A stretch of DNA of 64,000 nt, taken from Halomonas meridiana (GTDB taxonomy: Bacteria; Pseudomonadota; Gammaproteobacteria; Pseudomonadales; Halomonadaceae). The stretch lies in NCBI RefSeq assembly GCF_009846525.1, contig NZ_CP024621.1, positions 3,038,001 through 3,102,000 of the forward strand. Direction: 5' to 3'. The notes beneath the pieces were generated by a model. It was not told where the DNA came from, made no database searches, and saw only the letters and a program-made list of their open reading frames with translations. Made by a program: the position numbers and the translations under genes. Shown here piece by piece: positions 25,539-33,636 of the stretch (its first letter is position 1; each line of letters begins with the position of its first letter).

Positions 25539-26198
25539 TTAGGTGGCCCAAGCAGGTTCGCCCTGATAGGTCGCGCAGCCGTCGTAGCGGCCGGGCACGG
25601 CTTCATAGCGCAGGACCTCCGTCGCGCCCACTTCTGAGGTGAAGAAGCCAAACAGCGTCAACTGTTTCATCATGGTGAAATAGTGCGGAAGCGAAGCCTC
25701 ACTATCCGGGTGGTCAAGGGATGACTGGGTATCTGCCGTTTGATTTTGAGCGGTCTGCGTCTCTGCCGTCAGCGCCTCAGCAGGCGTCGGCTGCTCTCTG
25801 CGCGGCTGGCGTTGGGCGTGTGCCTTTGCTTCGCGGTCCAATTCAGTAATGAGCGCTAACCGCTGATCGCTGCTTAACGCCATGAAATCACGTTCGTAAG
25901 CCGCCCGGCTGCGCGCCTCAAGCTGCGCCAAACCAAAATAGAACACCTCTCTTTCCGAAGGCGTATAACAATCACTCACGAACAGCGCCATGAACTCACC
26001 CACGCCAGCGTCTTTGGCGCCAGGAGTCTCGGTTCTCGGTAGGATCGTCTCGGCCAGCTCGCTCATTCGTTCCACATCACGGCTGCTAAAGAGGTGACGG
26101 GTGCGGCCTGTATCGCTAAAGGCTAAGAGAGACTTGCCACCGATCATGGCGGTCCCCGTCGTCAAAGCGATCATTTTGAGTAGTTCGCGACGATTCAT
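25539..26198 (-). CDS. Tat-exported small subunit (gluconate 2-dehydrogenase subunit 3 family)
   Basis: 219 residues starting at 26198; this ATG overlaps the TGA of the flavoprotein gene as ATGA. A twin-arginine signal is visible (NRRELLKMIAL then a hydrophobic stretch). The body matches the gluconate 2-dehydrogenase subunit 3 family: LAETILPRTETPGAKDAGVGEFM and a C-terminal QLTLFGFFTSEVGATEVLRYEAVPGRYDGC. Such subunits escort the GMC catalytic subunit, which lacks its own signal, through the Tat system. Between about 126 and 167 there is a Q/T/E-rich linker absent from a compact domain, probably an unstructured insertion. Confidence 0.85.
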   Translation of the reverse strand: MNRRELLKMIALTTGTAMIGGKSLLAFSDTGRTRHLFSSRDVERMSELAETILPRTETPGAKDAGVGEFMALFVSDCYTPSEREVFYFGLAQLEARSRAAYERDFMALSSDQRLALITELDREAKAHAQRQPRREQPTPAEALTAETQTAQNQTADTQSSLDHPDSEASLPHYFTMMKQLTLFGFFTSEVGATEVLRYEAVPGRYDGCATYQGEPAWAT

Positions 26199-27883
26199 GA
26201 CAAATTCCCCCGCTTCAGTTCTTCCACTGCGTAGTCCACCGCGCGAGCGGTCAGTGCCATGTAGGTGAGCGAAGGGTTCACGCAGGAGGAGGACGTCATG
26301 CAGGCGCCATCGGTGACGAACACATTCGGCGCATCCCATACCTGGTTATGGCGATTGAGTACGGAGGTTGTCGGATCACGGCCCATACGCGCCGTGCCCA
26401 TCTCATGAATCCCCATGCCCGGCGCATAATCGCCTACGTCACCTTTGACGTTCTTCACGCCTGCGGCCTCGAGCAAATCGATAGCATCCTGGACCATGTC
26501 ACGACGCATCGCGTGCTCGTTCTGCTTGAGTTCAACGTTGATCGACAGGACCGGTAGCCCCCACTGGTCGCGGACGCTATGATTCAGCGCGATACGATTA
26601 TCGTGATCAGGTAGCATTTCGCCGAAGCCCGTCATGCCGATCGTCCAACCACCTGGCTGGCTCAGCGCTTGCTTCAAATCAGCGCCAATATTGAGTTCCG
26701 CAATTTCGCGATCCCAGCCTTGGCGGCTGGCAGCACCTTGATACCCAAATCCGCGTACGTAGCTTCGCTGCTCATCGCCGACGTTGCGAAAGCGAGGAAT
26801 GTAAAAGCCTGCGGGGCGGCGTCCAAAGTAGTATTTGTCGAGATAACCTTCCACGTCGCCACTAGCACCGCAGCGAAAATGGTGATCCATGACGTTATGC
26901 CCCAGTTCACCACTGCTACTTCCCAAGCCACCTTCCCAAACATCGGTGGCAGAGTTCATCAAAATCCAGGTGGTGTTAAAGGTCGACGCGTTGAGGAACA
27001 CCACATCGGCGGTGTACTCGTGAACGTCATGCGTTTCTGCATCGATCACTTCGACGCCTCGGGCACGCTGGCGAGCCTTGTCGTAAAGTACTTGGCTGAC
27101 AATAGAGAAAGGTCGCAGCGTCAAATTTCCCGTGGCCACCGCAGCGGGAAGCGTAGCGGACTGAGTGCTGAAATAGGCACCGTAAGGACAGCCTAGCCAA
27201 CATTTATTGCGATACTGGCAGTTGACGCGATTTTGCTCCGGCTTTGGCTGAGTAATATTGGCGACTCGACTGTGAATAAGGTGCCGCTGCCCGCCGAACG
27301 TGCTTTCTATCCGTTTGGCGACCTCCTGCTCGACACAGTTCAGAGGAATGGGAGGCAAAAACTCACCATCGGGGAGAATATCCAACCCTTCGCGGGTACC
27401 GGAAATGCCGGCAAATCGCTCTACGTAGTCGTACCAAGGCGCGAGATCTTCATAACGAATCGGCCAGTCGATCGCGATACCCTCACGCTGGTTAGCCTCA
27501 AAATCCATCGGACTAAACCGGTAGCTTTGTCGCCCCCATAAGAGTGAGCGACCACCCACATGGTAGCCACGAAACCAATCGAAGCGCTTCTCCTCTACGT
27601 AGGGGTTGGCCTGTTCATCGGCCCACATTCCCAAGGTAGCTTCATTGAGTGGGTAGTCGCGCTTGAGCACCGGGTACTTAGCAATCATCTCTTGAGTGGG
27701 TTCGTTGCGGTGGGGGTAGTCCCAAGCCTCTTTGTGGGCATTATGGTAATCCTTCACATGCTCGATATTCCGCCCACGTTCGAGCAGTAAGACTTTCAAG
27801 CCTTTCTCGGTTAGCTCTTTAGCGGCCCAGCCGCCACTAATACCTGAGCCAACCACGATGGCATCGTAGTGATTATCTGACAT
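26195..27883 (-). CDS. GMC-family FAD oxidoreductase, probable sugar (glucoside 3-) dehydrogenase catalytic subunit
   Basis: 562 residues from the ATG at 27883; a second ATG two codons earlier lies too close to the AAGGA site. FAD-binding motif VGSGISGGWAAKEL at about 11-24; GMC segments GYHVGGRSLLWGRQ (about 106-119), GIHEMGTARMG and TDGACMTSSSCVNPSLT near the C-terminus. Cys222, Cys228 and Cys232 form C-x5-C-x3-C; similar cysteines bind an iron-sulfur cluster in bacterial FAD glucose and fructose dehydrogenases. No signal peptide; export would rely on the Tat subunit encoded next. Glucoside 3-dehydrogenases of this make-up are known from Halomonas. No cytochrome subunit is nearby. Confidence 0.86.
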   Translation of the reverse strand: MSDNHYDAIVVGSGISGGWAAKELTEKGLKVLLLERGRNIEHVKDYHNAHKEAWDYPHRNEPTQEMIAKYPVLKRDYPLNEATLGMWADEQANPYVEEKRFDWFRGYHVGGRSLLWGRQSYRFSPMDFEANQREGIAIDWPIRYEDLAPWYDYVERFAGISGTREGLDILPDGEFLPPIPLNCVEQEVAKRIESTFGGQRHLIHSRVANITQPKPEQNRVNCQYRNKCWLGCPYGAYFSTQSATLPAAVATGNLTLRPFSIVSQVLYDKARQRARGVEVIDAETHDVHEYTADVVFLNASTFNTTWILMNSATDVWEGGLGSSSGELGHNVMDHHFRCGASGDVEGYLDKYYFGRRPAGFYIPRFRNVGDEQRSYVRGFGYQGAASRQGWDREIAELNIGADLKQALSQPGGWTIGMTGFGEMLPDHDNRIALNHSVRDQWGLPVLSINVELKQNEHAMRRDMVQDAIDLLEAAGVKNVKGDVGDYAPGMGIHEMGTARMGRDPTTSVLNRHNQVWDAPNVFVTDGACMTSSSCVNPSLTYMALTARAVDYAVEELKRGNLS

Positions 27884-27919
27884 GGTCATCTTCCTTGTTG
27901 TGTTGTTGTTCGATGCGAA

Positions 27920-28822
27920 TCACACATCGCAGAGTTCAATCGCCGCCCGCAGTGATTCGATGCTTTCCTCTTGGCTAGCGCGGTCAGGGATAAACTCTTG
28001 GGCGATATAGCCGTTGAAGCCGGTATCTCGGATCGCTCGGCAAATCGCGGGATAGTTGAGCTCTTGGGTGGCATCTATTTCGTGACGCCCAGGCACACCG
28101 GCAGTGTGGTAATGGCCGAAAAAACGATGGTGATCACGGATAGTGCGGATGACATCGCCCTCACTGATTTGCATGTGGTAGATGTCATAGAGCAGTTTGA
28201 AGTTGGGCGAACCAAGCCGACGACTCAGCTCGATGCCCCATGTCGAGTTGTCGCAAAGGTAATCAGGGTGGTCGATTTTGCTATTGAACAGCTCCATCTG
28301 TAGCACCACGCCTTTTGCTTCTGCCTGGGCAAGAATTTGCTTGAGCCCCGCTTCGGCATTTTGCAATCCCTGCTCAGGGTCCATGCCTCGCGCATTGCCG
28401 CTAAAGCAGATGAGGTTGGTATAGCCAGCTTGGCTAACCAGATCGATATATTGACGGTATCGCTCGATCAGTGCCGAATGGAAGCGTGTATCGCCCCAGC
28501 CATCTTCCAGGCTCAACTCAGCGCCATGACACATCGAGGCGTCGAGTCCATAGCGCTTAAGGATTGGCCACTCTTCTGGCCCAACGAGGTCAATCGCTTT
28601 AATACCCAATTCGGTTGAAAGCTGACAGAGCCCCTCAAGAGGCAAAAAGTCGAATGTCCAACGCGCGACCGAGTGATGAATATTGCCCTTCAATACTCGT
28701 CTTTGGTGAGATGTATCATCGGCTAACGACCGCGCCCCTAGGTAAGGCAAAGCCGTCAAGCCAAGCGCACCGGTCATGCTGTGACGCAGCAGGCTGCGTC
28801 GATCAAGAGAATAGCGCTTCAT
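27920..28822 (-). CDS. Tat-exported TIM-barrel protein (sugar isomerase/hydroxypyruvate isomerase-like)
   Basis: 300 residues with a GAGGG site before the ATG at 28822. The N-terminus carries a twin-arginine signal (LDRRSLLRHSMTGALGL, about 6-22), which means the protein is folded, perhaps with metal, before export. The rest is an AP-endonuclease-2-like TIM barrel. Probable metal ligands: LQMELFNSK (Glu), LLYDIYHMQISEGD (Asp, His), GHYHTAGVPGRHEID (His, Glu) and IAQEF (Glu), a layout close to hydroxypyruvate isomerase. Known isomerases are cytosolic; a periplasmic one suggests action on keto-glycosides by elimination or hydration. Located between another exported barrel and the GMC dehydrogenase gene. 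Confidence 0.84.
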   Translation of the reverse strand: MKRYSLDRRSLLRHSMTGALGLTALPYLGARSLADDTSHQRRVLKGNIHHSVARWTFDFLPLEGLCQLSTELGIKAIDLVGPEEWPILKRYGLDASMCHGAELSLEDGWGDTRFHSALIERYRQYIDLVSQAGYTNLICFSGNARGMDPEQGLQNAEAGLKQILAQAEAKGVVLQMELFNSKIDHPDYLCDNSTWGIELSRRLGSPNFKLLYDIYHMQISEGDVIRTIRDHHRFFGHYHTAGVPGRHEIDATQELNYPAICRAIRDTGFNGYIAQEFIPDRASQEESIESLRAAIELCDV

Positions 28823-28868
28823 AAGGTACCCTCGCGTACGTCATCTGAAAGAGATGGCTTAAGCGTGC

Positions 28869-29756
28869 TTACTCTTCACGAAGCGCTGACAGTTTCTCTT
28901 CTAGAAAGCTATTTCCACGGGTGATGACGGCTTCCGCATCGTGGGGCATATCATGTTCGATGATGTACCACTCAACATCCGAAGCTTCGGCGGCGGGTAA
29001 AATGGCATCCCAATCCAACTCCCCCTCTCCTAGCGTCGCAAAACCACCCTGATCCTGAGCCGTGCCCTCTGGGGCGTTGTCTTTGGCGTGGATAGCGAAA
29101 AGCTGGCCATCGAAACGAGAGACATACTCCACCGGGTCCAGCCCACCTCGAGCTACCCAGGCAAGATCCAATTCAGCCAACAAACCCGATCCCGCCGCAT
29201 CAAACAGATGCTCCAATGCTGTTTTGCCGTCATACATCTCCATCTCAAAATCATGGTTGTGGTAGGCCAAACGGAAACCTTCGGCCTCTAAGGTTGCAGC
29301 AATGCTGCCTAGCTCTTCACCCAGAGCCTCCCAGCCTTCAGCATCATTAGGGCGTGCGCTCTCATCTAGGTACGGCATGGTTAGCGTGTCGTTACCCACC
29401 GACTGATTAAAAGCCATCGTTTCGTCTAAACGATGGCGTAAATCTTCTAGCGCTACATGGCTGGAGATCACTTCAAGCGCATGTTTCTCTAACAATACAT
29501 TGAGGGCATCGGCGGTTACTTGCTGAGTGCCCACCGTCTCGATGGCAGAGACGCCCGCTCGATTGACAACAGACAGTTGCTCTTCAAGATCGCCAAAATC
29601 ACGTAGCGTATACATCTGAACAGCAATGGGTAAAGCTGCTGCGCTGGCATGCTGAGCCTGGGCCTCATCTGCCATATTCAGCGTTGTGAGCGTTACCGCA
29701 CCGACGGCAAGCAACGCGCAAGCGCGTGAGGGTTGTTGGTTGTTCAATGTATCCAT
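28869..29756 (-). CDS. Sec-exported TIM-barrel protein (sugar isomerase/epimerase-like)
   Basis: 295 residues from the ATG at 29756, five bases after GAGG; a GTG two codons upstream is less well spaced. The hydrophobic stretch CALLAVGAVTLTTLNM and an Ala-rich site near ADEAQAQ form a signal peptide, cleaved near residue 34. The mature part is a TIM barrel beginning PIAVQMYTLRDFGDLE, with AYHNHDFEME (His, Glu), LLAELDLAWV (Glu, Asp), FAIHAKDN (His, Asp) and YIIEHD (Glu) as likely metal or catalytic positions. First gene of the LacI-controlled minus operon. Probably a keto-sugar lyase or hydratase; exact reaction unknown. Confidence 0.82.
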   Translation of the reverse strand: MDTLNNQQPSRACALLAVGAVTLTTLNMADEAQAQHASAAALPIAVQMYTLRDFGDLEEQLSVVNRAGVSAIETVGTQQVTADALNVLLEKHALEVISSHVALEDLRHRLDETMAFNQSVGNDTLTMPYLDESARPNDAEGWEALGEELGSIAATLEAEGFRLAYHNHDFEMEMYDGKTALEHLFDAAGSGLLAELDLAWVARGGLDPVEYVSRFDGQLFAIHAKDNAPEGTAQDQGGFATLGEGELDWDAILPAAEASDVEWYIIEHDMPHDAEAVITRGNSFLEEKLSALREE

Positions 29757-29840
29757 GTCCACCTCATTTCATTGTTAGGTTATTAGGTGATTGGCTAGGT
29801 AATGGCCTAGCGACCTTTTCCGTACTGCCTTAACAAGACA

Positions 29841-29860
29841 AAATGTAATCGGTTACATTT
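29841..29860. promoter_or_regulatory. LacI-type operator, site 2
   Basis: ATGTAATCGGTTACAT (29843-29858) with AA/TT flanks, differing from site 1 at one base. It lies 87 bp before the first exported TIM-barrel gene. The rest of 29757-30028 is AT-rich with no coding frame of note and should contain the operon promoter. Confidence 0.82.
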
Positions 29861-30028
29861 TTTTAGATCATGGATAGCGCTTGTGCAAGCCAGCCTCATC
29901 AAGTCCCTTCATTTCTTTGTTTTAAAAGCCCATACCTCCTAACAGCAACTGTATAAGCAACTGGTTATAAAGCATTTATCAAGTCATCGAGAAAACTAAA
30001 ACTTTCGTCTTAGTCAATATACAAATAA

Positions 30029-30061
30029 AACGCCCCACGCATTAAGCGTGAGGCGTTGAGG
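30029..30061 (-). terminator. Terminator after the betaine-type binding protein gene
   Basis: AACGCCCCACGC pairs with GCGTGAGGCGTT with one mismatch; on the minus strand it is followed by TTTTATTTG, about 40 bp after the stop codon. Confidence 0.8.
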
Positions 30062-30099
30062 GACTTGATGGCACGCCCACTGGGCATAAAGAGTCGCGT

Positions 30100-30960
30100 T
30101 TATTCGCCAGCAGCCAGCCACGTATCGACTAACTCGCGGTTCTCGCCAATCCAGGTGCGCGCCCCTTCTACGGGGTCGCCCTGCTGTTCAATCGTCGCCA
30201 TCAGCCCGCCTAAGGTATCGTCATCCATATGCCACTCGTTCAGCACTTGGGTGAGCCACGGATCGTCCTCCGCGAAGCCTTTGCGGGAGAACCAGAAAAT
30301 ATCGTCGCTTTCACCGAACACGCCCTGAGTATCTTGCAAGTACTTGAGATCATACTCAGCAAAGGCCCAGTGCGGGTTCCAGAGCGTCACGGCCATGGGC
30401 TCTTCACGCTGATAAGCATCATCGAGCGCCGCCATCATCGCCGGGTCGGAGCTGTACAGCTGACGCATCGGCAGGTCATAAGCATCGATGGCCTCGTCCG
30501 TCAGCCCGGCAATGGCAGAGCCGGAGTCAATGCCGACGATGGTCGGGCGGCCCTGGTAAGAGAACTGATCGGCGCTATCGCGCAACGCATCGATAGTATC
30601 GATATCGACATAGCTCGGTACTACAATGCCAAGCCCCGTGCCTTCGTACCACACGTCGTGCACATCGATCTCGTCTTTATAGGGCGCCAGGAACTCCTTG
30701 TCCGTGGTGGGCAGCCAAATTTCCAGCGAGATATCGAAATCATTATTGGCCAAACCGCTGTACAGCACGCTTTTGCCTACGTCGGTCAGCTCGATATCGT
30801 AGCCGTGCTCTTCTTCCAGCACGATTTTCCACATATTGGCGACGGCAATATTTTCAGCCCAATTATTGGTACCAATGACCAACTGCTTGTCGTTGGCGTG
30901 GCCGGAAGCCGCCACCAGCGCCATGCTCAGGCCTAACAACGTTGATGAGATTTTCTTCAT
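30100..30960 (-). CDS. Glycine betaine/choline-type ABC transporter substrate-binding protein (OpuAC family), orphan
   Basis: 286 residues from the ATG at 30960; the ATG at 30966 would abut its AGAGGA site. A Sec signal peptide ends at ASGHA-ND (about residue 22). The mature chain starts KQLVIGTNNWAENIAVANMWKIVLEE, with further OpuAC features GDVGKSVLYSGL-like TDVGKSVLYSGLANNDFD, EIWLPTT and the Trp-rich AVTLWNPHWAFAEYDLKYL near 195-215, as expected for aromatic-cage binding of quaternary amines. No ABC ATPase or permease of this class is adjacent. It may serve a distant transporter or feed a regulatory role. Its own terminator marks it as monocistronic. Confidence 0.84.
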   Translation of the reverse strand: MKKISSTLLGLSMALVAASGHANDKQLVIGTNNWAENIAVANMWKIVLEEEHGYDIELTDVGKSVLYSGLANNDFDISLEIWLPTTDKEFLAPYKDEIDVHDVWYEGTGLGIVVPSYVDIDTIDALRDSADQFSYQGRPTIVGIDSGSAIAGLTDEAIDAYDLPMRQLYSSDPAMMAALDDAYQREEPMAVTLWNPHWAFAEYDLKYLQDTQGVFGESDDIFWFSRKGFAEDDPWLTQVLNEWHMDDDTLGGLMATIEQQGDPVEGARTWIGENRELVDTWLAAGE

Positions 30961-31111
30961 AATCATTCCTCTGTTATTACTATTGATCTCGATACAACGA
31001 CTGTTGCCGTCTTACTATAACACTATGTTTTGCTAAATCGTCGAAATGACCTTTTTCCGTTATAAAAGCGCTTTGCTATGAAGGCGCCTCACCCCTCACC
31101 GAGAGAACGCC

Positions 31112-31975
31112 GTGCCGCTTCGTGATGTGCTTCTGGGCCTGTTGGTCATTGTCATTTGGTCACTCAACATCATTGTGATCAAAGTGGGCGTGGCGGAGCT
31201 GCCGCCGCTACTCATGACTACGCTGCGTTTTGTGCTAGTGGCCGCACTGCTGGTGCCGTTTTACCCGGTTACCCGGGCGCAGCTGCCCTTTTTAGTGCTG
31301 CTCTCCATCACGTTTGGCAGCCTTCACTTTGCGCTACTGTTCATTGGTTTGGGGCAAGCGGAAGCTGGAACAGGCGCGCTGCTTGTGCAGATGGGCACAC
31401 CGTTTGCGACGCTATTGGCGGTGGTCTTCTTAAAAGAGAAGCTGGGACCTAAACGCTTGGCAGGCTTGCTGCTCTCGTTTGCAGGTGTCGTGGTACTGGC
31501 AGGAGGGCCAACGCTGCCCTCGCCGCTACCGTTAGCCATTCTGCTGTTGAGCGCGTTTGGCTGGGCGGTCTCGCAGCTATTGATCAAACGCGGGCCACCC
31601 ATTGCACCGTTGGCGCTGGCGGGGTGGGTAGCGCTGTTTGCGGTGCCTCAGGTTGCGCTCGGCTCGTGGCTCTTTGAGCAACACCAGTGGCAGGCGATCA
31701 CACAGGCAAGCTGGCTGGGCTGGGGCGCGGTGGCGTATACCGCCATTATGTCGTCCATCGCCGCTTACGGCATTTGGTACGCGCTGCTGCGCCGCCACCC
31801 GGTAAATCGCGTAGTGCCGATGACACTCCTCACCCCTGTTTTCGCGGTGGGCTTAGGCGCGCTGCTGATGGACGACCCGCTTGGGGTGCATAAACTGGTA
31901 GGCGGAGGCTTAGTGGTCGCGGGAATCGCCCTGATTGTGCTGAAGTTTGGCAAACAGCGGCCAACCAGGGCGTAA
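31112..31975 (+). CDS. EamA-family (DMT) transporter
   Basis: 287 residues with ten membrane segments in two EamA repeats of about 130 residues. It begins at a GTG after GAGAGAAC. The first repeat opens LLGLLVIVIWSLNIIVIKVGV and ends LAGLLLSFAGVVVLAG; the second ends HKLVGGGLVVAGIALIVL. The family exports amino acids such as cysteine or O-acetylserine, or other metabolites; this one resembles the EamA branch, but the substrate is not fixed by sequence. Single gene between a divergent neighbour and the convergent DUF192 gene. Confidence 0.84.
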   Translation: MPLRDVLLGLLVIVIWSLNIIVIKVGVAELPPLLMTTLRFVLVAALLVPFYPVTRAQLPFLVLLSITFGSLHFALLFIGLGQAEAGTGALLVQMGTPFATLLAVVFLKEKLGPKRLAGLLLSFAGVVVLAGGPTLPSPLPLAILLLSAFGWAVSQLLIKRGPPIAPLALAGWVALFAVPQVALGSWLFEQHQWQAITQASWLGWGAVAYTAIMSSIAAYGIWYALLRRHPVNRVVPMTLLTPVFAVGLGALLMDDPLGVHKLVGGGLVVAGIALIVLKFGKQRPTRA

Positions 31976-31984
31976 GCGAGAGCG

Positions 31985-32506
31985 TTACTCGGGGCGGCAA
32001 AAACCGGCCAGCGCAGGCACCGAGACACAGTCGCCTACCTGTATGCCACGTTCCGCAAAGTAGCCCGCGTTAACCTCCAACGCCGCATGGTAGGCCGCCC
32101 CGGCAGGATAAGAGGGGCACTCCTGGGGGGCATCAGATTCGCAGGGCGGCATGGTATTAATCGCCACTATCCGCCCTTCGCCGTCGATATACGCGATATC
32201 CAGCGGAATCAGCGTGCGATACATCCAAAAAGCGTTACCGGCGGGCTGCTCGCTCTCAAACCGAAACAGCATACCGCGCGCTTCTGGCAGGTCCTCACGG
32301 CCCATTAAGCCACGTTGGCGCTGCGAGGCAGTTTCCGCCACTTCCACATCCAGACGGTGCGGGCCACCTTCGCTATGGATCGCCAGCGGCAGCGTGTTGG
32401 CTGGCGCGGGTTCAGACGCCCAAGCCGCTAACAGCGGCAGGGGTAAACAGGCGGCGAGTGAAACACCGACAGCGGTTTTCAGCAGTTGGCGGCGTGTCAG
32501 GGTCAT
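31985..32506 (-). CDS. Tat-exported DUF192 protein
   Basis: 173 residues with a twin-arginine signal (LTRRQLLKTAVGVSL, about 3-17) and a cleavage site near AWASEP. The DUF192 domain is clear: DVEVAETASQRQRGLMGREDLPEARGMLF, then FWMYRTLIPLDIAYIDGEGRIVAI and LEVNAGYFAERGIQVGD. The function of DUF192 is not established. It overlaps the preceding ABC ATPase gene as ATGA and is thus the last gene of the molybdate-type operon; whether it belongs functionally to it is open. Confidence 0.82.
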   Translation of the reverse strand: MTLTRRQLLKTAVGVSLAACLPLPLLAAWASEPAPANTLPLAIHSEGGPHRLDVEVAETASQRQRGLMGREDLPEARGMLFRFESEQPAGNAFWMYRTLIPLDIAYIDGEGRIVAINTMPPCESDAPQECPSYPAGAAYHAALEVNAGYFAERGIQVGDCVSVPALAGFCRPE

Positions 32507-33636
32507 AACAGGTTCCTTTTGTTGTGTGATGCCGTGTGGGTACGCTGCGCGGGCATAAGATGAATCCCCTCGGCCAGCAGCGAGACGTGTACCCTTTCCC
32601 CCAAGCTAAGCTGATTACGTTTGGCCGCGTGGGTGGCGATGTCGAAACGTAGCATATCTCCGTGGGAAACACGCAGCGAGATTGATGTCATGCCGCCCAA
32701 CACCACCATTTCGCTGACCGTTGCCGCCACTGGGTTTTCGCGTTCGCCTTGGGAAGGCCGCCCCCGACGATGCAGCACGATATCTGACGGCGGCAGGTAC
32801 CATGCCTGCGGCTTGCCTAGTTCAACACGATCTAGTCCTTCTGCCACTTCCAGCCACCACTCGCCCCACTGCAAGCGTCGCCCAGCGTCCGTCTCGACCA
32901 CTTCCCCGCTAAAGACGTTGTGGCGATCCAACAGCCTAGCGACAAGCGGCGAAGTCGGTTTCCGAAACAACGCCTCAGGCGTGCCCTGCTGCAGGCTGAC
33001 GCCGTTATGCAGCACGCAGATTTGATCGGCGAGCGCGGTGGCTTCTTCCAAGTCGTGGGTGACGAGAATAATGGGAATGGAGATCTGTTGGCGCAACAGC
33101 GCCAGCTCACGCTGCAAGCGGCGACGAGTCACCTGATCCACCGCAGAGAACGGCTCATCCAGCAGTAGCACTTGGGGCTCTCTGGCCAACGCACGGGCTA
33201 GCGCTACTCGTTGGCGCTGGCCGCCGGAAAGCTCGCTGGGGTAGCGCGCCTCCAGCCCCTGCAAACGCACTTTGCTCAACCACTGAGCGGCCTGCTCAAA
33301 CCTTTGAGCGCGGGGCAGGTGCCCCATGGCGAGCTGCACATTCTGCAGCGCCGTCAGATGAGGGAACAGCGCATAGTCCTGAAATACCATACCAATCTGG
33401 CGCGCTTGCGGCGGCAGGGAGTGGCGCTGGCCGCTTTGGGCCAGAAACCACTCCCTGCCCGCGCAGCGCACGCTACCCTGCTGAGGCTGATAAAGCCCGG
33501 CAATGGTGCGCAGCAGGGTAGTTTTACCACTTCCCGATGGCCCGACCAGCGCCAGCAGCTCCCCAGGGGCGCATCGAAACGAGGCATTAAGTGGAATCGG
33601 GCCGGCCTGTTGGGCGGTCACTACCAGATTATCCAC
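32503..33636 (-). CDS. modC: Molybdate/sulfate-type ABC transporter ATP-binding protein (ModC-like)
   Basis: 377 residues from a GTG at 33636, four bases after AGGTGG; it overlaps the permease stop by eight bases. A reading from 33672 is possible. Walker A GPSGSGKTT, Q-loop FQDYALFPHLTA, signature LSGGQRQRVALARAL, Walker B VLLLDEPFSAVD and the H-loop THDLEEA are all present. The C-terminal region from about 240 is a TOBE-like regulatory part (VAATVSEMVVLGGMTSISL). With ModA and ModB it forms an importer, most likely for molybdate. Intact ATPase. Confidence 0.84.
   Translation of the reverse strand: MDNLVVTAQQAGPIPLNASFRCAPGELLALVGPSGSGKTTLLRTIAGLYQPQQGSVRCAGREWFLAQSGQRHSLPPQARQIGMVFQDYALFPHLTALQNVQLAMGHLPRAQRFEQAAQWLSKVRLQGLEARYPSELSGGQRQRVALARALAREPQVLLLDEPFSAVDQVTRRRLQRELALLRQQISIPIILVTHDLEEATALADQICVLHNGVSLQQGTPEALFRKPTSPLVARLLDRHNVFSGEVVETDAGRRLQWGEWWLEVAEGLDRVELGKPQAWYLPPSDIVLHRRGRPSQGERENPVAATVSEMVVLGGMTSISLRVSHGDMLRFDIATHAAKRNQLSLGERVHVSLLAEGIHLMPAQRTHTASHNKRNLL

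Noticed and set aside
20988..29756. Horizontal transfer of the carbohydrate cluster
   Set aside because: By eye it seems less GC-rich than its surroundings, but there is no integrase, tRNA junction or direct repeat at its ends, and composition was not computed.
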